In this document: positions 46,460 to 55,956 of the stretch, piece after piece | Position numbering within the stretch: the stretch's first letter is position 1 | How the letters are laid out: each line of letters starts with the position of its first letter | Assembly: GCA_021298315.1 (NCBI GenBank) | Contig: JAJTFC010000026.1 | Location: forward strand, 1 to 64,000 | Source of the DNA: Planctomycetaceae bacterium | GTDB lineage: Bacteria; Planctomycetota; Planctomycetia; Pirellulales; Pirellulaceae | DNA length: 64,000 nucleotides | Direction of reading: 5' to 3' | Program-made: the position numbers and the translations under genes | The notes under the pieces: model-generated | The model's input: only the letters and a program-made list of their open reading frames with translations | What the model was told of the DNA's origin: nothing | Database searches by the model: none

Positions 46460-47638
46460 TTAGACTTCCACCTCAGGGATGGGAGACAAGTCTGCCATGT
46501 CTCGCAACTTATCCAAGGCTCGCTTTTCGAGTTGGCGGATGCGTTCTTTAGAGACTCCTAAACGGTCAGCTAGTTTTTGGAGGGTCTGGACGTTGCGGTG
46601 TCCTCCCAAGGAGAATCTTGCACGAATGATGAGTTTCTCTCTCCGGTCGAGTTTATCGAGCATCGTTGAAAGTCGGCCTCGAAGTGCTTCCCATCGGGCT
46701 TCGCTCATCCCTGCGCTTCGGTATTCATCGCTGATGTCGATCCCCGGATCATGGACGCTTAGAGTGACCCTCTGACGCTCCTTTTGCTTTTCCATAACTC
46801 GACGGTAAGAGTTCCGACGGACGACCTGGGTCGCATAAGTGCTAAAGCGATAGCCAAGACCTACGTCGAACTTGTCGACGGCTCGCATCAGGGCGATGAT
46901 CCCGTCGCTTAGCAGGTCATCAAAGCCATTGTGTCCATTGACGAACTTCTTGACGATGGAAATCACCAATCGCATGTTCGACTTCACGAGGCGATCTCGG
47001 TACCAATCAGAAGCCTTCAGAAGTGCTTCGATACGACGGACCGTCCAACTATTGGAAGCTTGGTTTTTTGCATTTTCCGGTTGTTCACTCTCTTTAAGTT
47101 CCGAGCGAAGCTCATTGGCTTTGTAACGCAGGAAATTCATGCGTCGGAATGTCTCTACTTCTTCCGCAGGCGTCAGGAGTTTCGTTTCGCACAGCCTAGC
47201 TAGGTGGGCGGGCAGATCAGGGGTTTTGACCCGCTGAAGTTCCTCTGAGGAAATCGGCAAAAGCCGATTGTCCGAGAAGAGTGATGATTCGATCGAGTCT
47301 TGGGAGAAGTCGGCGTTCCCCATGAAGTCGATTTCATGACCCGAGAAATTTTTGACACTCGTTGCGAGGTCTTCGGCGGACTTGATTTCAGGAGCAACGA
47401 GCTGGCAGTAGTGGACAAAGGAGTCCTCTAAGCCCCGGACGGAGAAGGTCGCCGGCAACCCGCTAGACCGCTTGGTCGTTTTGCGAGAGGAGTGTTCGGC
47501 TGAAGATTTCGTTTTCTTTTCTTTGGGCGAAAGAACATCGACCTTGAGAGTTTTCGATTCGGCTTTGACTGCCGTGGGCTTCTTCGGAGCCTTTTTCGGG
47601 GCCTTCTTCGACACCGGCTTACTTAGCAACTTGACCAT
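46460..47638 (-). CDS. Sigma-70 family RNA polymerase sigma factor
   Basis: The 392-residue product starts at ATG 47638, with AAAGG 8 bases upstream; an in-frame start at 47695 is less likely. A Lys/Ala/Pro-rich N-terminus (KKAPKKAPKKP) has no counterpart in RpoD. Region 2 is clear: RLVKSNMRLVISIVKKFV, DDLLSDGIIALMRAVDKFD and GYRFSTYATQVVRRN. Region 4 has TLQKLADRLGVSKERIRQLE and KRALDKLRDM. It fits a group 2/3 alternative sigma factor. The gene points away from the MerR-like regulator at 48228, and the gap between them contains repeated ATCGTTC motifs. Confidence 0.92.
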   Translation of the reverse strand: MVKLLSKPVSKKAPKKAPKKPTAVKAESKTLKVDVLSPKEKKTKSSAEHSSRKTTKRSSGLPATFSVRGLEDSFVHYCQLVAPEIKSAEDLATSVKNFSGHEIDFMGNADFSQDSIESSLFSDNRLLPISSEELQRVKTPDLPAHLARLCETKLLTPAEEVETFRRMNFLRYKANELRSELKESEQPENAKNQASNSWTVRRIEALLKASDWYRDRLVKSNMRLVISIVKKFVNGHNGFDDLLSDGIIALMRAVDKFDVGLGYRFSTYATQVVRRNSYRRVMEKQKERQRVTLSVHDPGIDISDEYRSAGMSEARWEALRGRLSTMLDKLDRREKLIIRARFSLGGHRNVQTLQKLADRLGVSKERIRQLEKRALDKLRDMADLSPIPEVEV

Positions 47639-47721
47639 TTCAACGCCTTTTGTGATTTTTTCAGAGGGTTGGACGTTTCGCACTCTTATGAGCAACCGAA
47701 AGATCGGTCGCCAAACAACGA

Positions 47722-47953
47722 AAATCGTTCAAATCGTTCATTCGAATTGTTTATATCGTTCTTTCGGTCGGGGTGCAATGCTCTCGTTCTGGATTTTCCG
47801 GAATTAACCAGGATTCCGAAAATCCTGCACTAATTGCAGTTTCCTCGGATGTTTGCACGCGGTTTTTGCGGGGTTCCGCTCACTTCGACTTGATAAAATC
47901 CTAAAGTCCTCTACGATCGAAACGTTCATTCGGTTTGCCGATTTGAACGATTT
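47722..47953. promoter_or_regulatory. Candidate operators: ATCGTTC repeats in the sigma/MerR gap
   Basis: AAATCGTTC occurs in tandem at 47722-47730 and 47731-47739, with a variant ATATCGTTC at 47753-47761. An exact inverse of AAATCGTTCAA (TTGAACGATTT) lies at 47943-47953. The first group is 84-124 bases before the sigma-factor start. Such spaced and inverted copies suggest a binding site for a regulator of one or both divergent genes. The gap is 589 bases between start codons (47639-48227); nothing else was seen in it. Confidence 0.5.
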
Positions 47954-48227
47954 GCGTGGACGATTTTCGGTTTCTGAGTGGATCGCGGACCGGATTTCGT
48001 GGCGAAGGCCCGAAATTCTACGCTTTGGTTTTTCCAAAGCGTTCAGCGATCGAACTTGGTGAAACCAAAGAGCTTGATCGCTTGACAGGGTCGGAGAATA
48101 GCCTAGCGGTGATTCGTATCAGAACGATTTGGGAAGTTAGAAGTTGGTTGCGGGTTTGTTTACAAAACCGAAGCGGTTGCTCGGTCGGAGGGGAAACGGA
48201 CGCGATGAAAGTTTCCGAAAAACAACG

Positions 48228-49148
48228 ATGAACTTGGAGAATAGCTTCAGCCCCAAACAGGTTGCCCAAGCCTTGCAAGTGAGCGAATCGTCGGTGAAAC
48301 GATGGTGCGATCGGGGTGTTATCAGAACCGACCGAACGCATGGTGGACATCGTCGGATCCCCTTAGAGCACCTGATGGAGTTCCTTGAATCGACGAATCG
48401 TCGGATCGTCGACCCTTCTGCAATCGGTCTGAGCGATCATCGACAGCTTGAGCGTGATGCGATTGAGGAACTCAGCACCCGAGCGGACCGTGTCGGAGAG
48501 GATCCTTCCATTGCCAATGCTCCGTTCTTGCAGTCGCAATTCGAACGAGCCTTGCTCGCTGGTGACGAAGCTCAGTGTCGCAAGGTCATTAGCTCTTGGT
48601 ATGCGATTCACGGCAACATGGCCAGCGTCGCCGACGATCTGATGGCACCGACATTTCGCGTTATTGGCGAAATGTGGGAGTGTGGACGAGCCGACGTGTA
48701 TCAGGAGCGACGCGGATGCGAGATCTGCATCCGTCTGATCCATGAGTTGAGGAGATTGATTTCCGATCCAAGCCCAGAAGCCCCTTTGGCGATGGGAGGA
48801 ACTTCCGAGGGGGATAATTACCAAGTCGCTAATCAGCTTATCGAAATGATCTTCCGCGAAGCTGGCTGGAGAACGATTAGTCTTGGTTCCGGCGTCCCTT
48901 TTACTTCGATGTCCTCTGCCATTGCTAAGTACCGCCCCAAGATCTTTTGGTTGAGTGTATCGCACATTGAATCCGATCAGGACTTCTTGGATCGCTTTGA
49001 TCGGTTCTCGAAAGATTTGCCTCAAGGGACCATGCTGGTTGTCGGGGGCAGATGCTTAAGCGATTCGCTTCGAAAGAAGATGCAGTTCTCGGCTTTTTGC
49101 GACAGCATGCGCCACTTATCGAACCTCGCGAGAACGCTGATCAATTAG
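48228..49148 (+). CDS. MerR-like regulator with B12-fold domain lacking cobalamin ligands
   Basis: The 306-residue product starts at ATG 48228. Residues about 6-45 are a MerR/excisionase-type helix-turn-helix (FSPKQVAQALQVSESSVKRW, then HGGHRRIP). A helical cap domain and a Rossmann-like B12-binding domain follow (GGTSEGDNYQVANQLIEMIF, then WRTISLGSGVPF). Photoreceptor relatives such as CarH have a cobalamin-binding His in the E-G-x-x-H motif; here it is EGDNYQ, with Tyr at that place. The cap WxxxEH motif is also altered (MWECGRADVYQERR). The domain may sense something else or act without a ligand. It is divergent from the sigma-factor gene. Confidence 0.85.
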   Translation: MNLENSFSPKQVAQALQVSESSVKRWCDRGVIRTDRTHGGHRRIPLEHLMEFLESTNRRIVDPSAIGLSDHRQLERDAIEELSTRADRVGEDPSIANAPFLQSQFERALLAGDEAQCRKVISSWYAIHGNMASVADDLMAPTFRVIGEMWECGRADVYQERRGCEICIRLIHELRRLISDPSPEAPLAMGGTSEGDNYQVANQLIEMIFREAGWRTISLGSGVPFTSMSSAIAKYRPKIFWLSVSHIESDQDFLDRFDRFSKDLPQGTMLVVGGRCLSDSLRKKMQFSAFCDSMRHLSNLARTLIN

Positions 49149-49194
49149 GCTGATTCATCCGCCTGATCCGTTTTACTGTCTCAGCAATTCTTTA

Positions 49195-50505
49195 TCATCG
49201 TCGTACTTGGCCATATCTACCCAAAGGCAAAGTCAATAGCGGTGCGTTGGATTCGGAAGACTGCAATTCCAAGCGGGAGACTTCCAATAGCAACGCAAAG
49301 GTTGCTTTGGTATCCCTATCTCGCTGATCGATGTAGTACCAGTAGCCTTCGTAGAATACCGAAACATAGGCTTGCTCGGGACGCTTTTTGGACTTGGTGC
49401 AGTGGATGCGAAACAGTCCGTCCATGACTTGCCGCCAGTCGAATGGCGTTCCATCGGGATTGCAAGTCATCGGGACTTTGCCCTCGCGGACGTGCTCGCT
49501 GGGGATATCGATCCCATGGGATACAAAGAAGAGCACTTGCAACAAGGATCGAGTTTCTAAATCAAGCACCGAGAGTTTGTTTGTAGACTCGGCACTCGGG
49601 AACGGAGCAAGCTCCTCAGAGGTGATCTTCAGCGCACTGACTTGCGGGTCCAGATGGAAGCATCGGCAGAAGGTTTCCCAAGCCGGCTGCTCCTTGGCTT
49701 GAGGGTCGATTGCCAGCATCGGCTGACTGGACTTTTTGATAAGCCAGTAACCGCTCTGGTCGTGGCGAACATCAAGTTCCATGTCGAGTGCTTTAAGCAC
49801 CATTTCTGATGCGTTGGCGGGGTTCTCGAAAGGACCACCGACGACTTCCTCTTGGGAGTCGAAGTACAGTTGAACAAGCTGCATGTCTTGGAGTTCCTGA
49901 AGGGCTTGGATGCCTTCGAGAAACTGAACGTACTCAGGAGCACACCTTGGTGTCGGGCCGCTTGCAGTCTCGGCGTTGGAGACCCAGTTGAGATTTTCTA
50001 AATACAGACGAAAGACCGTCGAGATCGGCCAAGTGGTTCGCGAGAGATAAAAGGCTCCATTGAGCGAGATCGGAGTAAAGAGCCTCTGCGTGTAATCTTC
50101 ATCGTCCAACGGTGTGTAGCTGAGCGTCGGGCGAGAGGCGCGCGTCAAGGTGGCTTGGGGCAAAGCCTGAGCTCGAAATCCATCGATCGCTCCGGGCACA
50201 AAAAACGGGATTGCCTGAAGTTCCGATGCCAACTCTTGTTGATCGGCAATGTTGGATATCGCAAGACTGCTTGGAGTGTTTGTGTACCTTAGGCGGACGA
50301 TGTTCAAGAGGAACTGCTCTTCCGAAGTCGTCTTGACCGCCTCGTTGTAGGCCAAGCGAGTCTGGACTACCGAGCGAGGGCCAAAGCCACACCCAAGGAT
50401 GGTTATTCCAAGAGCCATCAGGAACCACACAAGCAAACGCTCGCAGACGCAAGTGACGGCCTTGCCCGGTGTTTGGTTTGTTTGCTGCGTGTGAAGCTCG
50501 ATCAT
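49195..50505 (-). CDS. Lipoprotein of unknown function
   Basis: The 436-residue product starts at ATG 50505, with AAGGGG about 5 bases upstream; the frame could open at 50571. The N-terminus has a hydrophobic segment ending in ILGCGFG, a lipobox-like LGCG, so it is probably lipidated. The early part contains AYNEAVKTTSEEQFLLNIVR and LRYTNTPSSLAISNIADQQ, a pattern I recall from a widespread family of unknown function. The C-terminus is mixed with charged residues. It converges with the MerR-like regulator gene. Confidence 0.75.
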   Translation of the reverse strand: MIELHTQQTNQTPGKAVTCVCERLLVWFLMALGITILGCGFGPRSVVQTRLAYNEAVKTTSEEQFLLNIVRLRYTNTPSSLAISNIADQQELASELQAIPFFVPGAIDGFRAQALPQATLTRASRPTLSYTPLDDEDYTQRLFTPISLNGAFYLSRTTWPISTVFRLYLENLNWVSNAETASGPTPRCAPEYVQFLEGIQALQELQDMQLVQLYFDSQEEVVGGPFENPANASEMVLKALDMELDVRHDQSGYWLIKKSSQPMLAIDPQAKEQPAWETFCRCFHLDPQVSALKITSEELAPFPSAESTNKLSVLDLETRSLLQVLFFVSHGIDIPSEHVREGKVPMTCNPDGTPFDWRQVMDGLFRIHCTKSKKRPEQAYVSVFYEGYWYYIDQRDRDTKATFALLLEVSRLELQSSESNAPLLTLPLGRYGQVRR

Positions 50506-50663
50506 TGCATCCCCTTGCTTATCTTGGCAAATCGGCAATCTTGGGTTGCAACATGAGTTAAGCTGTAGCAATTGCGAAAGCTTTTCCGGCTTGTCGCCTT
50601 TGCTCTTGTCTCACAGCCAAAAAGTCCAGCAGATGGCTGGTAATTCATGAAAAAGAAAGGCCA

Positions 50664-50696
50664 GTGCCTGGCACCGACCGACAGCACCGACCGACA
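50664..50696. repeat. GTGCCTGGCAC palindrome with 13-bp tandem repeat
   Basis: The palindrome GTGCCTGGCAC (50664-50674) resembles GTGCCGGGCAC near the Fic cassette. It runs into GCACCGACCGACA, present twice in tandem (50671-50683 and 50684-50696). It lies 70 bases before the DUF1549/DUF1553 start. Confidence 0.75.
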
Positions 50697-50765
50697 AGTC
50701 CGGAACTTGGAACGAAATCGTTTCTGCTGTCTAAACACGCACTGGTCGAGGTATACTGGAGGACT

Positions 50766-53700
50766 ATGAGCAAGCGTTTCCAAAGTATTTTCGTAAGCCG
50801 ATTTCTTCTAGCACTTGGTTTGCTAGCAAGTCATTTCTGTTTGGTTCGATGCTTAGGGCAAGATTCGGAAGCTAGTCTTCGTGAGGCGGATTTTTTCGAA
50901 TCGCGTATTCGTCCGATCCTTGTTGAACATTGCCAGGAATGCCACTCGCTGGCGACTCAGAAATCCAGTGGTGGTCTACTGCTCGATTCCCGAGAGGGCT
51001 GGCATAAAGGTGGAGACTCTGGGGCTGTGATTGTGCCTAACAAGCCGGCCGAGAGCTTGCTGGTTCGAGCCGTCCGCCATGGGGATGGGGTCAGTCCGAT
51101 GCCCCCTACCGACTCTGGGCGGAGGCTTTCGGAGTCGCAGGTCCAGGATCTAGAGGCGTGGATACTCCGAGGAGCTTACGATCCGCGGCAGCAGGCTCCT
51201 CGTCTCGGTGGCATGGATGCTGAGCAAGCTCGCTTGTGGTGGGCTTTCCAGCCCATCAAGTCCATCGAGCCACCTGCTGTGATGCACCCGGAGTGGGTCT
51301 GGAATCCGATCGATCGATTTATCGTTGCAAAGCTTGAGGCCCAACGAGTCGACCCGGTTTTACCTGCCAGCAAACAAGCTTGGCTGAGGCGAGTGACGCT
51401 CGATCTGACCGGAATGGTTCCGACGCCTGAGCAAATCGATGTCTATATGGCTGATGACACTCCAAATGCAAACGAAACGATCGTTGATCGATTGCTTGCA
51501 TCCTACGAACATGCCGAGCGATATGGACGGCATTGGCTAGATGTCGCAAGGTACGCCGACACAGCAGGAGATGGCGCGGATTATCCGGTTCGGGAGGCTT
51601 ACAAATACCGCGATTGGGTGATCCGTGCGATCCATCGCAATAAGCCTTGGGATCAATTTCTTCGCGAACAGATCGCTGGGGATCTGTATGCCCAAGACCT
51701 TTTCAAACAAGGTTTGGGTGATGGGAAAACCGATGCTCTTGAGGAGTATTCCGACTTGGTTACGGCCACGGGTTTTTTAGCGATTGGAAAGCGCTATGGG
51801 TATGCACCAAATACCGATTTCCAGCATTTGGATTTTGCCGATGTAATCGATTCGATTGGTCGATCCGTCCTGGGGCTTTCGATTGGATGTGCGCGGTGTC
51901 ACGATCACAAGTACGATCCGATCAGTATGCAGGACTACTATGGACTTTATGGTATTTTGCAGAGCACTCGGTGGGCGTTTCCTGGTGGGGAGGAGCACAA
52001 GCGTCCTGCGAACTTTCCACCCTTGTTACCACCGCAGCAAGTGCGCCAGTTAGAGGAGCAAAGAGATTCCCAGTTGCGAGAACTCGACGCATCGATTCAA
52101 GCCGCTCAGGTGCAGCGATCCAAGTTAGATCCTAGCTTCCATGCAGGAGGAATCGATCTTGATCTCGAGGCCCAAGAGATCGGCAAGCCACCTTCGAAGG
52201 CTTGGCTCTCGGCTGGACCGAATCAGGTCACTGCTGAGTCTCAAAGCCCTTTTGAGCACATCTTTGGTCAAGGAAGTCGCGGTGTGCGCATAGGCTCGGG
52301 GACTCCTCATGAAGGTGTTCGTTATGTGTTTGCTCAAAAAGCGAAGTTAATTGACAAACCTCTGTTTTTCACAATTGATTTTCGGATCCCTAAGTCGGCC
52401 GATGGCTCTCAAGACCCCGACGGATCTTGTCGGTTGTATCTGGGTCGCGGGGTGATCGAGTCGACGGCGATCGAGTGCAGTATTACCAAGAACCAATTCG
52501 CTATCAAAGACGCTGGGCAGTGGAAAGTCATCGGGAGCTTAGAGACCGATAAGTGGTACCATTTGCAATTGAAACTCGATCCAGGTGACATGACGTACTC
52601 TGGAGGGATCTACGGTCTGGAGTTCTACGCACAAGTACCTAAGGTGGCTTTGCCCACGAATTGGGATCGGATTGCCGATACGTTCATCTGCGATGGGTTT
52701 GGGCATGGATCAAGCGGTGTGATCACGCGTGAGCTCGATAATGTTGGGCTCGATACCGAGGCCTTTGCTCCATTTGGGTCCGCTCCTTTCGTGCGGCCAT
52801 CCAAAACACCTGCTGGTCAAGAGGCAATCGCGTCATTGGACCAACAGATCAAAGCATTGGAATCCCAGCGAGCCAACATCGCCACCCAGGTGCTTTATCC
52901 GGTAGCTTATGGTGTCGGTGAAGCCGAATCGGTCGATGCAAGGATTCAGTTAAGAGGTGAGCCGAGCAAGCTCGATCAAGAGGTTCCCCGAGGGTACCTT
53001 GCGGTTCTCGGTGGCCATCGGGTTGATCCAACGGGTGGTCAAAGTGGTCGGCGGGATTTAGCACAGTGGCTGACAGACTCGAGCCGTCCGCTTGCAGCGA
53101 GGGTTTTCGTCAATCGCCTGTGGCATTGGCACTTTGGAAAGGGGTTGGTTTCGACAACGAGTGATTTTGGGCTCCGAGGTTCTGATCCCTCGCATCCAGA
53201 GCTTCTCGAATACCTGGCCGGTAGGTTCATGGAATCGGGTTGGGATGTGCGTGCATTGCATCGCTTGATCGTATTGTCTAGGACTTATCATTTAGCGAGT
53301 TATTCGAGCGATTCGAACGATCCTTTGTCAGCTCATAAGGCTCTGGAGCTCGATCCCGAGAACCGATTGCTTTGGAGGCACACCAAGCGGCCTATGGATG
53401 CTGAATCCCTGCGAGATTCGATCCTGAGCATCTGCGGTTTGCTCGATCGAAATGTTCCCAAGGAGCATCCGTTTCCACCTGTAGATTCTTGGGGATTTAC
53501 GATCCACAATCCCTTTCACGGGGTCTATGACTCGATGCACCGGAGCGTGTACTTGATGCAACAGAGAAATCGCAAGAACGCTTACTTGAGTCTCTTTGAT
53601 GGGGCGGATCCTAATCTCAGTGTCGATGAGCGCAAGCCCACGACAACACCGACGCAATCTTTGTTTTTGATGAATTCGCCGCTTGTTCATCGCGCTAGTG

Positions 53701-53939
53701 AGTCTCTAGCTACGCGACTGATCGAATCGAGACAGGATCAATCGAGTCGATTGCAGGAACTCTACAAGATAACACTTGGGCGATTCCCGAGCGATCAAGA
53801 GCAGCAAGAGTGCTTGGACTTCATGAGGGTCTACTCGGGGCAAGAGGCCAGTATTGCTTTGGGCGATACGGAGCTGAAAACTTGGAGTGCGCTGTGTCGG
53901 GTTTTGATGACCAGCAATTCCTTTTTGTACATCGATTGA
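50766..53939 (+). CDS. Planctomycete PSC1 / DUF1549 / DUF1553 protein
   Basis: The 1057-residue product starts at ATG 50766, with TGGAGGA just upstream. Residues 1-35 are a signal peptide. A cytochrome-like PSC1 domain follows, with CQECH near 60-64. DUF1549 comes next (NPIDRFIVAKLEAQ, HWLDVARYADTAG, GCARCHDHKYDPI). A LamG-like beta region spans about 490-650 and DUF1553 covers the last 350 residues (ARVFVNRLWHWHFGKGLV, PTQSLFLMNSPLV). In this phylum such proteins pair with DUF1501 proteins, as here. The pair is thought to act in the envelope, perhaps on polysaccharides; this is not proven. Confidence 0.93.
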   Translation: MSKRFQSIFVSRFLLALGLLASHFCLVRCLGQDSEASLREADFFESRIRPILVEHCQECHSLATQKSSGGLLLDSREGWHKGGDSGAVIVPNKPAESLLVRAVRHGDGVSPMPPTDSGRRLSESQVQDLEAWILRGAYDPRQQAPRLGGMDAEQARLWWAFQPIKSIEPPAVMHPEWVWNPIDRFIVAKLEAQRVDPVLPASKQAWLRRVTLDLTGMVPTPEQIDVYMADDTPNANETIVDRLLASYEHAERYGRHWLDVARYADTAGDGADYPVREAYKYRDWVIRAIHRNKPWDQFLREQIAGDLYAQDLFKQGLGDGKTDALEEYSDLVTATGFLAIGKRYGYAPNTDFQHLDFADVIDSIGRSVLGLSIGCARCHDHKYDPISMQDYYGLYGILQSTRWAFPGGEEHKRPANFPPLLPPQQVRQLEEQRDSQLRELDASIQAAQVQRSKLDPSFHAGGIDLDLEAQEIGKPPSKAWLSAGPNQVTAESQSPFEHIFGQGSRGVRIGSGTPHEGVRYVFAQKAKLIDKPLFFTIDFRIPKSADGSQDPDGSCRLYLGRGVIESTAIECSITKNQFAIKDAGQWKVIGSLETDKWYHLQLKLDPGDMTYSGGIYGLEFYAQVPKVALPTNWDRIADTFICDGFGHGSSGVITRELDNVGLDTEAFAPFGSAPFVRPSKTPAGQEAIASLDQQIKALESQRANIATQVLYPVAYGVGEAESVDARIQLRGEPSKLDQEVPRGYLAVLGGHRVDPTGGQSGRRDLAQWLTDSSRPLAARVFVNRLWHWHFGKGLVSTTSDFGLRGSDPSHPELLEYLAGRFMESGWDVRALHRLIVLSRTYHLASYSSDSNDPLSAHKALELDPENRLLWRHTKRPMDAESLRDSILSICGLLDRNVPKEHPFPPVDSWGFTIHNPFHGVYDSMHRSVYLMQQRNRKNAYLSLFDGADPNLSVDERKPTTTPTQSLFLMNSPLVHRASESLATRLIESRQDQSSRLQELYKITLGRFPSDQEQQECLDFMRVYSGQEASIALGDTELKTWSALCRVLMTSNSFLYID

Positions 53940-53949
53940 AAGTGTGTGT

Positions 53950-55359
53950 ATGCGCAATAATCGTCGCGACTGGATTGTTGGCTCAGGCCGAGGGCTAGCC
54001 GGGATTGCGTTTGCCGGCTTGCTCTCCGGAAACGACCGAGCCTTTTGTTCTGCGCAAGAGTCTTCCGATCCGCTTGCACCAAGGCCTGGGCATCATGCAC
54101 CCAAAGCCGATCGAATTGTGTTTATCTACTCGACTGGCGGAGTTTCTCACGTAGATACATGGGATTACAAACCCAAACTCTACCAAGATCACGGTAATAA
54201 AATAACAGCCACCCGTTGGCTCAATAAACCTGGAGCATTTGAACGCTATTTGATCAAGCCCAGGTGGACTTTCTCCCAGCATGGACGAAGCGGGACCTGG
54301 GTCAGCGCATTGTTTCCGAACCTTGCGACGTGTGTGGATGATTTATGTGTGCTCAACGCGATGGTTTGCGATAGCGATGGGCATGACAAAGGGACGCTCG
54401 CTGCTCACACCGGTTCGGCTCAATTCGCCCGCCCAAGCCATGGGGCATGGGTCAGCTACGGACTTGGGACGGTCAATCAGAATTTGCCATCGTTTGTTGT
54501 TCTAGCACCCAACCCTCCTTATGCGGGTGCTCAGTGTTGGGGGAGTGATTTTTTGCCAGGGTGCCACCAAGGAACTCACGTCATCCCTGGGGATCAGCCC
54601 CTTGCACATTTAAAGCCACGCGTCAGTAACCTTGCACAGCAGACTCTGGAACTTGAACTGCTAGAGAAGTTCAATGCTAGGGCTGTTCGCAATAGTCCTT
54701 TAGATCCGATGCTCGAAGCTAGGATGCGGAGTTTCCAGACTGCGTTTGGGATGCAGATCCAAGCTCCTGAGGCCTTCGATTTGACATCTGAGACACAAGC
54801 GACGCTCGACATGTATGGATTGGAGCGGGGGCAGACCAAGGGGTTTGGGTGGCAATGCTTAATCGCAAGGCGTTTGGCTGAGCGAGGAGTTCGATTCATC
54901 GAATTGATCGACACCGGATCCAATAGCGCAGAGAACTGGGATTCGCATGGAAACATGCAGGATCATGAGCGGCTGGCTAAGATGATCGATCGGCCCATAT
55001 GCGGTCTACTCCAAGACTTGAAGGCTCGCGGAATGCTCGAACGAACGCTGGTGGTTTGGACGACTGAGTTCGGTCGAACTCCTTTCCATCAGACGGCAGA
55101 TCACCCCGGGCGAGAACATCACAACTTGGTTTTTTCCTCGTGGATGGCTGGTGGAGGAGTCAAGGGTGGGGTCGTCTATGGAGAATCCGACGAGTATGGG
55201 ATCGAGCCTGCAGTGGGACAAGTCCATACCCATGATTTGCACGCAACGATGCTGCATTGTGCCGGTTTGGATCATGAGCGATTGACATATCGACACGCAG
55301 GTCGCGATTATCGGCTCACGGATGTCGCAGGCCGAGTCGTTCAAGAGGTTTTGCTTTGA
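53950..55359 (+). CDS. DUF1501 protein with Tat-type signal
   Basis: The 469-residue product starts at ATG 53950, 10 bases after the DUF1553 gene; GTG 53944 is also possible. The N-terminus NNRRDWIVGSG with a following hydrophobic stretch fits a twin-arginine signal. Conserved parts of DUF1501, a sulfatase/alkaline-phosphatase-like family, are visible: FIYSTGGVSHVDTWDYKP, GHDKGTLAAHTG, TTEFGRTPF and HDLHATMLHCAGLDHERL. It forms an operon with the DUF1549/DUF1553 gene. Confidence 0.93.
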   Translation: MRNNRRDWIVGSGRGLAGIAFAGLLSGNDRAFCSAQESSDPLAPRPGHHAPKADRIVFIYSTGGVSHVDTWDYKPKLYQDHGNKITATRWLNKPGAFERYLIKPRWTFSQHGRSGTWVSALFPNLATCVDDLCVLNAMVCDSDGHDKGTLAAHTGSAQFARPSHGAWVSYGLGTVNQNLPSFVVLAPNPPYAGAQCWGSDFLPGCHQGTHVIPGDQPLAHLKPRVSNLAQQTLELELLEKFNARAVRNSPLDPMLEARMRSFQTAFGMQIQAPEAFDLTSETQATLDMYGLERGQTKGFGWQCLIARRLAERGVRFIELIDTGSNSAENWDSHGNMQDHERLAKMIDRPICGLLQDLKARGMLERTLVVWTTEFGRTPFHQTADHPGREHHNLVFSSWMAGGGVKGGVVYGESDEYGIEPAVGQVHTHDLHATMLHCAGLDHERLTYRHAGRDYRLTDVAGRVVQEVLL

Positions 55360-55448
55360 TTTGCACATGGGGGTGCGGATATTGCGTCCCTTCGAGTACG
55401 AGTAGCCACAATAATTTCTGAAGAACCTCTTTTTAAGGGAAATGGAAG

Positions 55449-55715
55449 ATGACCGATGCATTGAACGAGGCTCTCTTGAAATTGCGAGCATCGCTGGCCG
55501 ATCCGAGTTCGCTCGATGAGCAGACGCTCGGCGAGCTTGCCCAATTGGCTAACGACATCGAACAAGCCTTGGAAGAGGCCAAGCCGGAGTCCTTACAGGA
55601 TACAGGTTTAGCCGAGCGTTTGAGGGATTGGATCGAGCAGTTGGAATCCGAGCATCCTGAATGGACACGGACTTTATCGATGGTTGCCGAGCGATTGGCG
55701 GACATGGGAATCTGA
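55449..55715 (+). CDS. DUF4404 family protein
   Basis: This 88-residue protein from ATG 55449 has the DUF4404 pattern: short helical repeats (LRASLADPSSLDEQTLGELA), then the conserved ending EHPEWTRTLSMVAERLADMG and I. GGAAG precedes the start. It lies 89 bases after DUF1501 on the same strand. Function unknown. Confidence 0.82.
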   Translation: MTDALNEALLKLRASLADPSSLDEQTLGELAQLANDIEQALEEAKPESLQDTGLAERLRDWIEQLESEHPEWTRTLSMVAERLADMGI

Positions 55716-55737
55716 AGGGTCCATTATTCCAGTGCAT

Positions 55738-55775
55738 AAAAAAACCGAGGAGGAGACAAGTGGTCCCCTCCTCGG
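55738..55775 (-). terminator. Rho-independent terminator, minus strand
   Basis: A perfect 9-bp stem (55745-55753 with 55767-55775) is followed on the minus strand by seven Ts (55744-55738). On the plus strand no T-tract follows the stem, so it points to a minus-strand transcript. Confidence 0.8.
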
Positions 55776-55874
55776 CAGCCTCTTCCCAAGCGAGCACCTC
55801 ACACACAACCGAACGAGCTCGCCAAGGAATAACGCGTGGTACCGATTAGAGTCGCAACATCCCTAATCGGTTCC
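55738..55874 (-). ncRNA. Candidate structured minus-strand RNA ending in a terminator
   Basis: Read on the minus strand, three hairpins occur in a row. The first is 55874-55838, a 12-bp stem with one mismatch and a 13-base loop. The second is 55822-55790, with a GCGAGC/GCTCGC stem. The third is 55775-55745, a perfect 9-bp CCGAGGAGG/CCTCCTCGG stem with a 13-base loop, followed by seven Ts. This is a strong intrinsic terminator on a strand with no established gene upstream. The shape does not match tmRNA, RNase P or SRP RNA as I know them. Its 5' end is unknown and it may extend beyond 55874. Confidence 0.5.
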
Positions 55875-55956
55875 AGGGCCTCCCAACCCTTTTTGCTAAT
55901 CGCTCACGATCGCCCTTTGGAGATGGTTGATGAAGACCTTTGCATTGCAAGACTAA

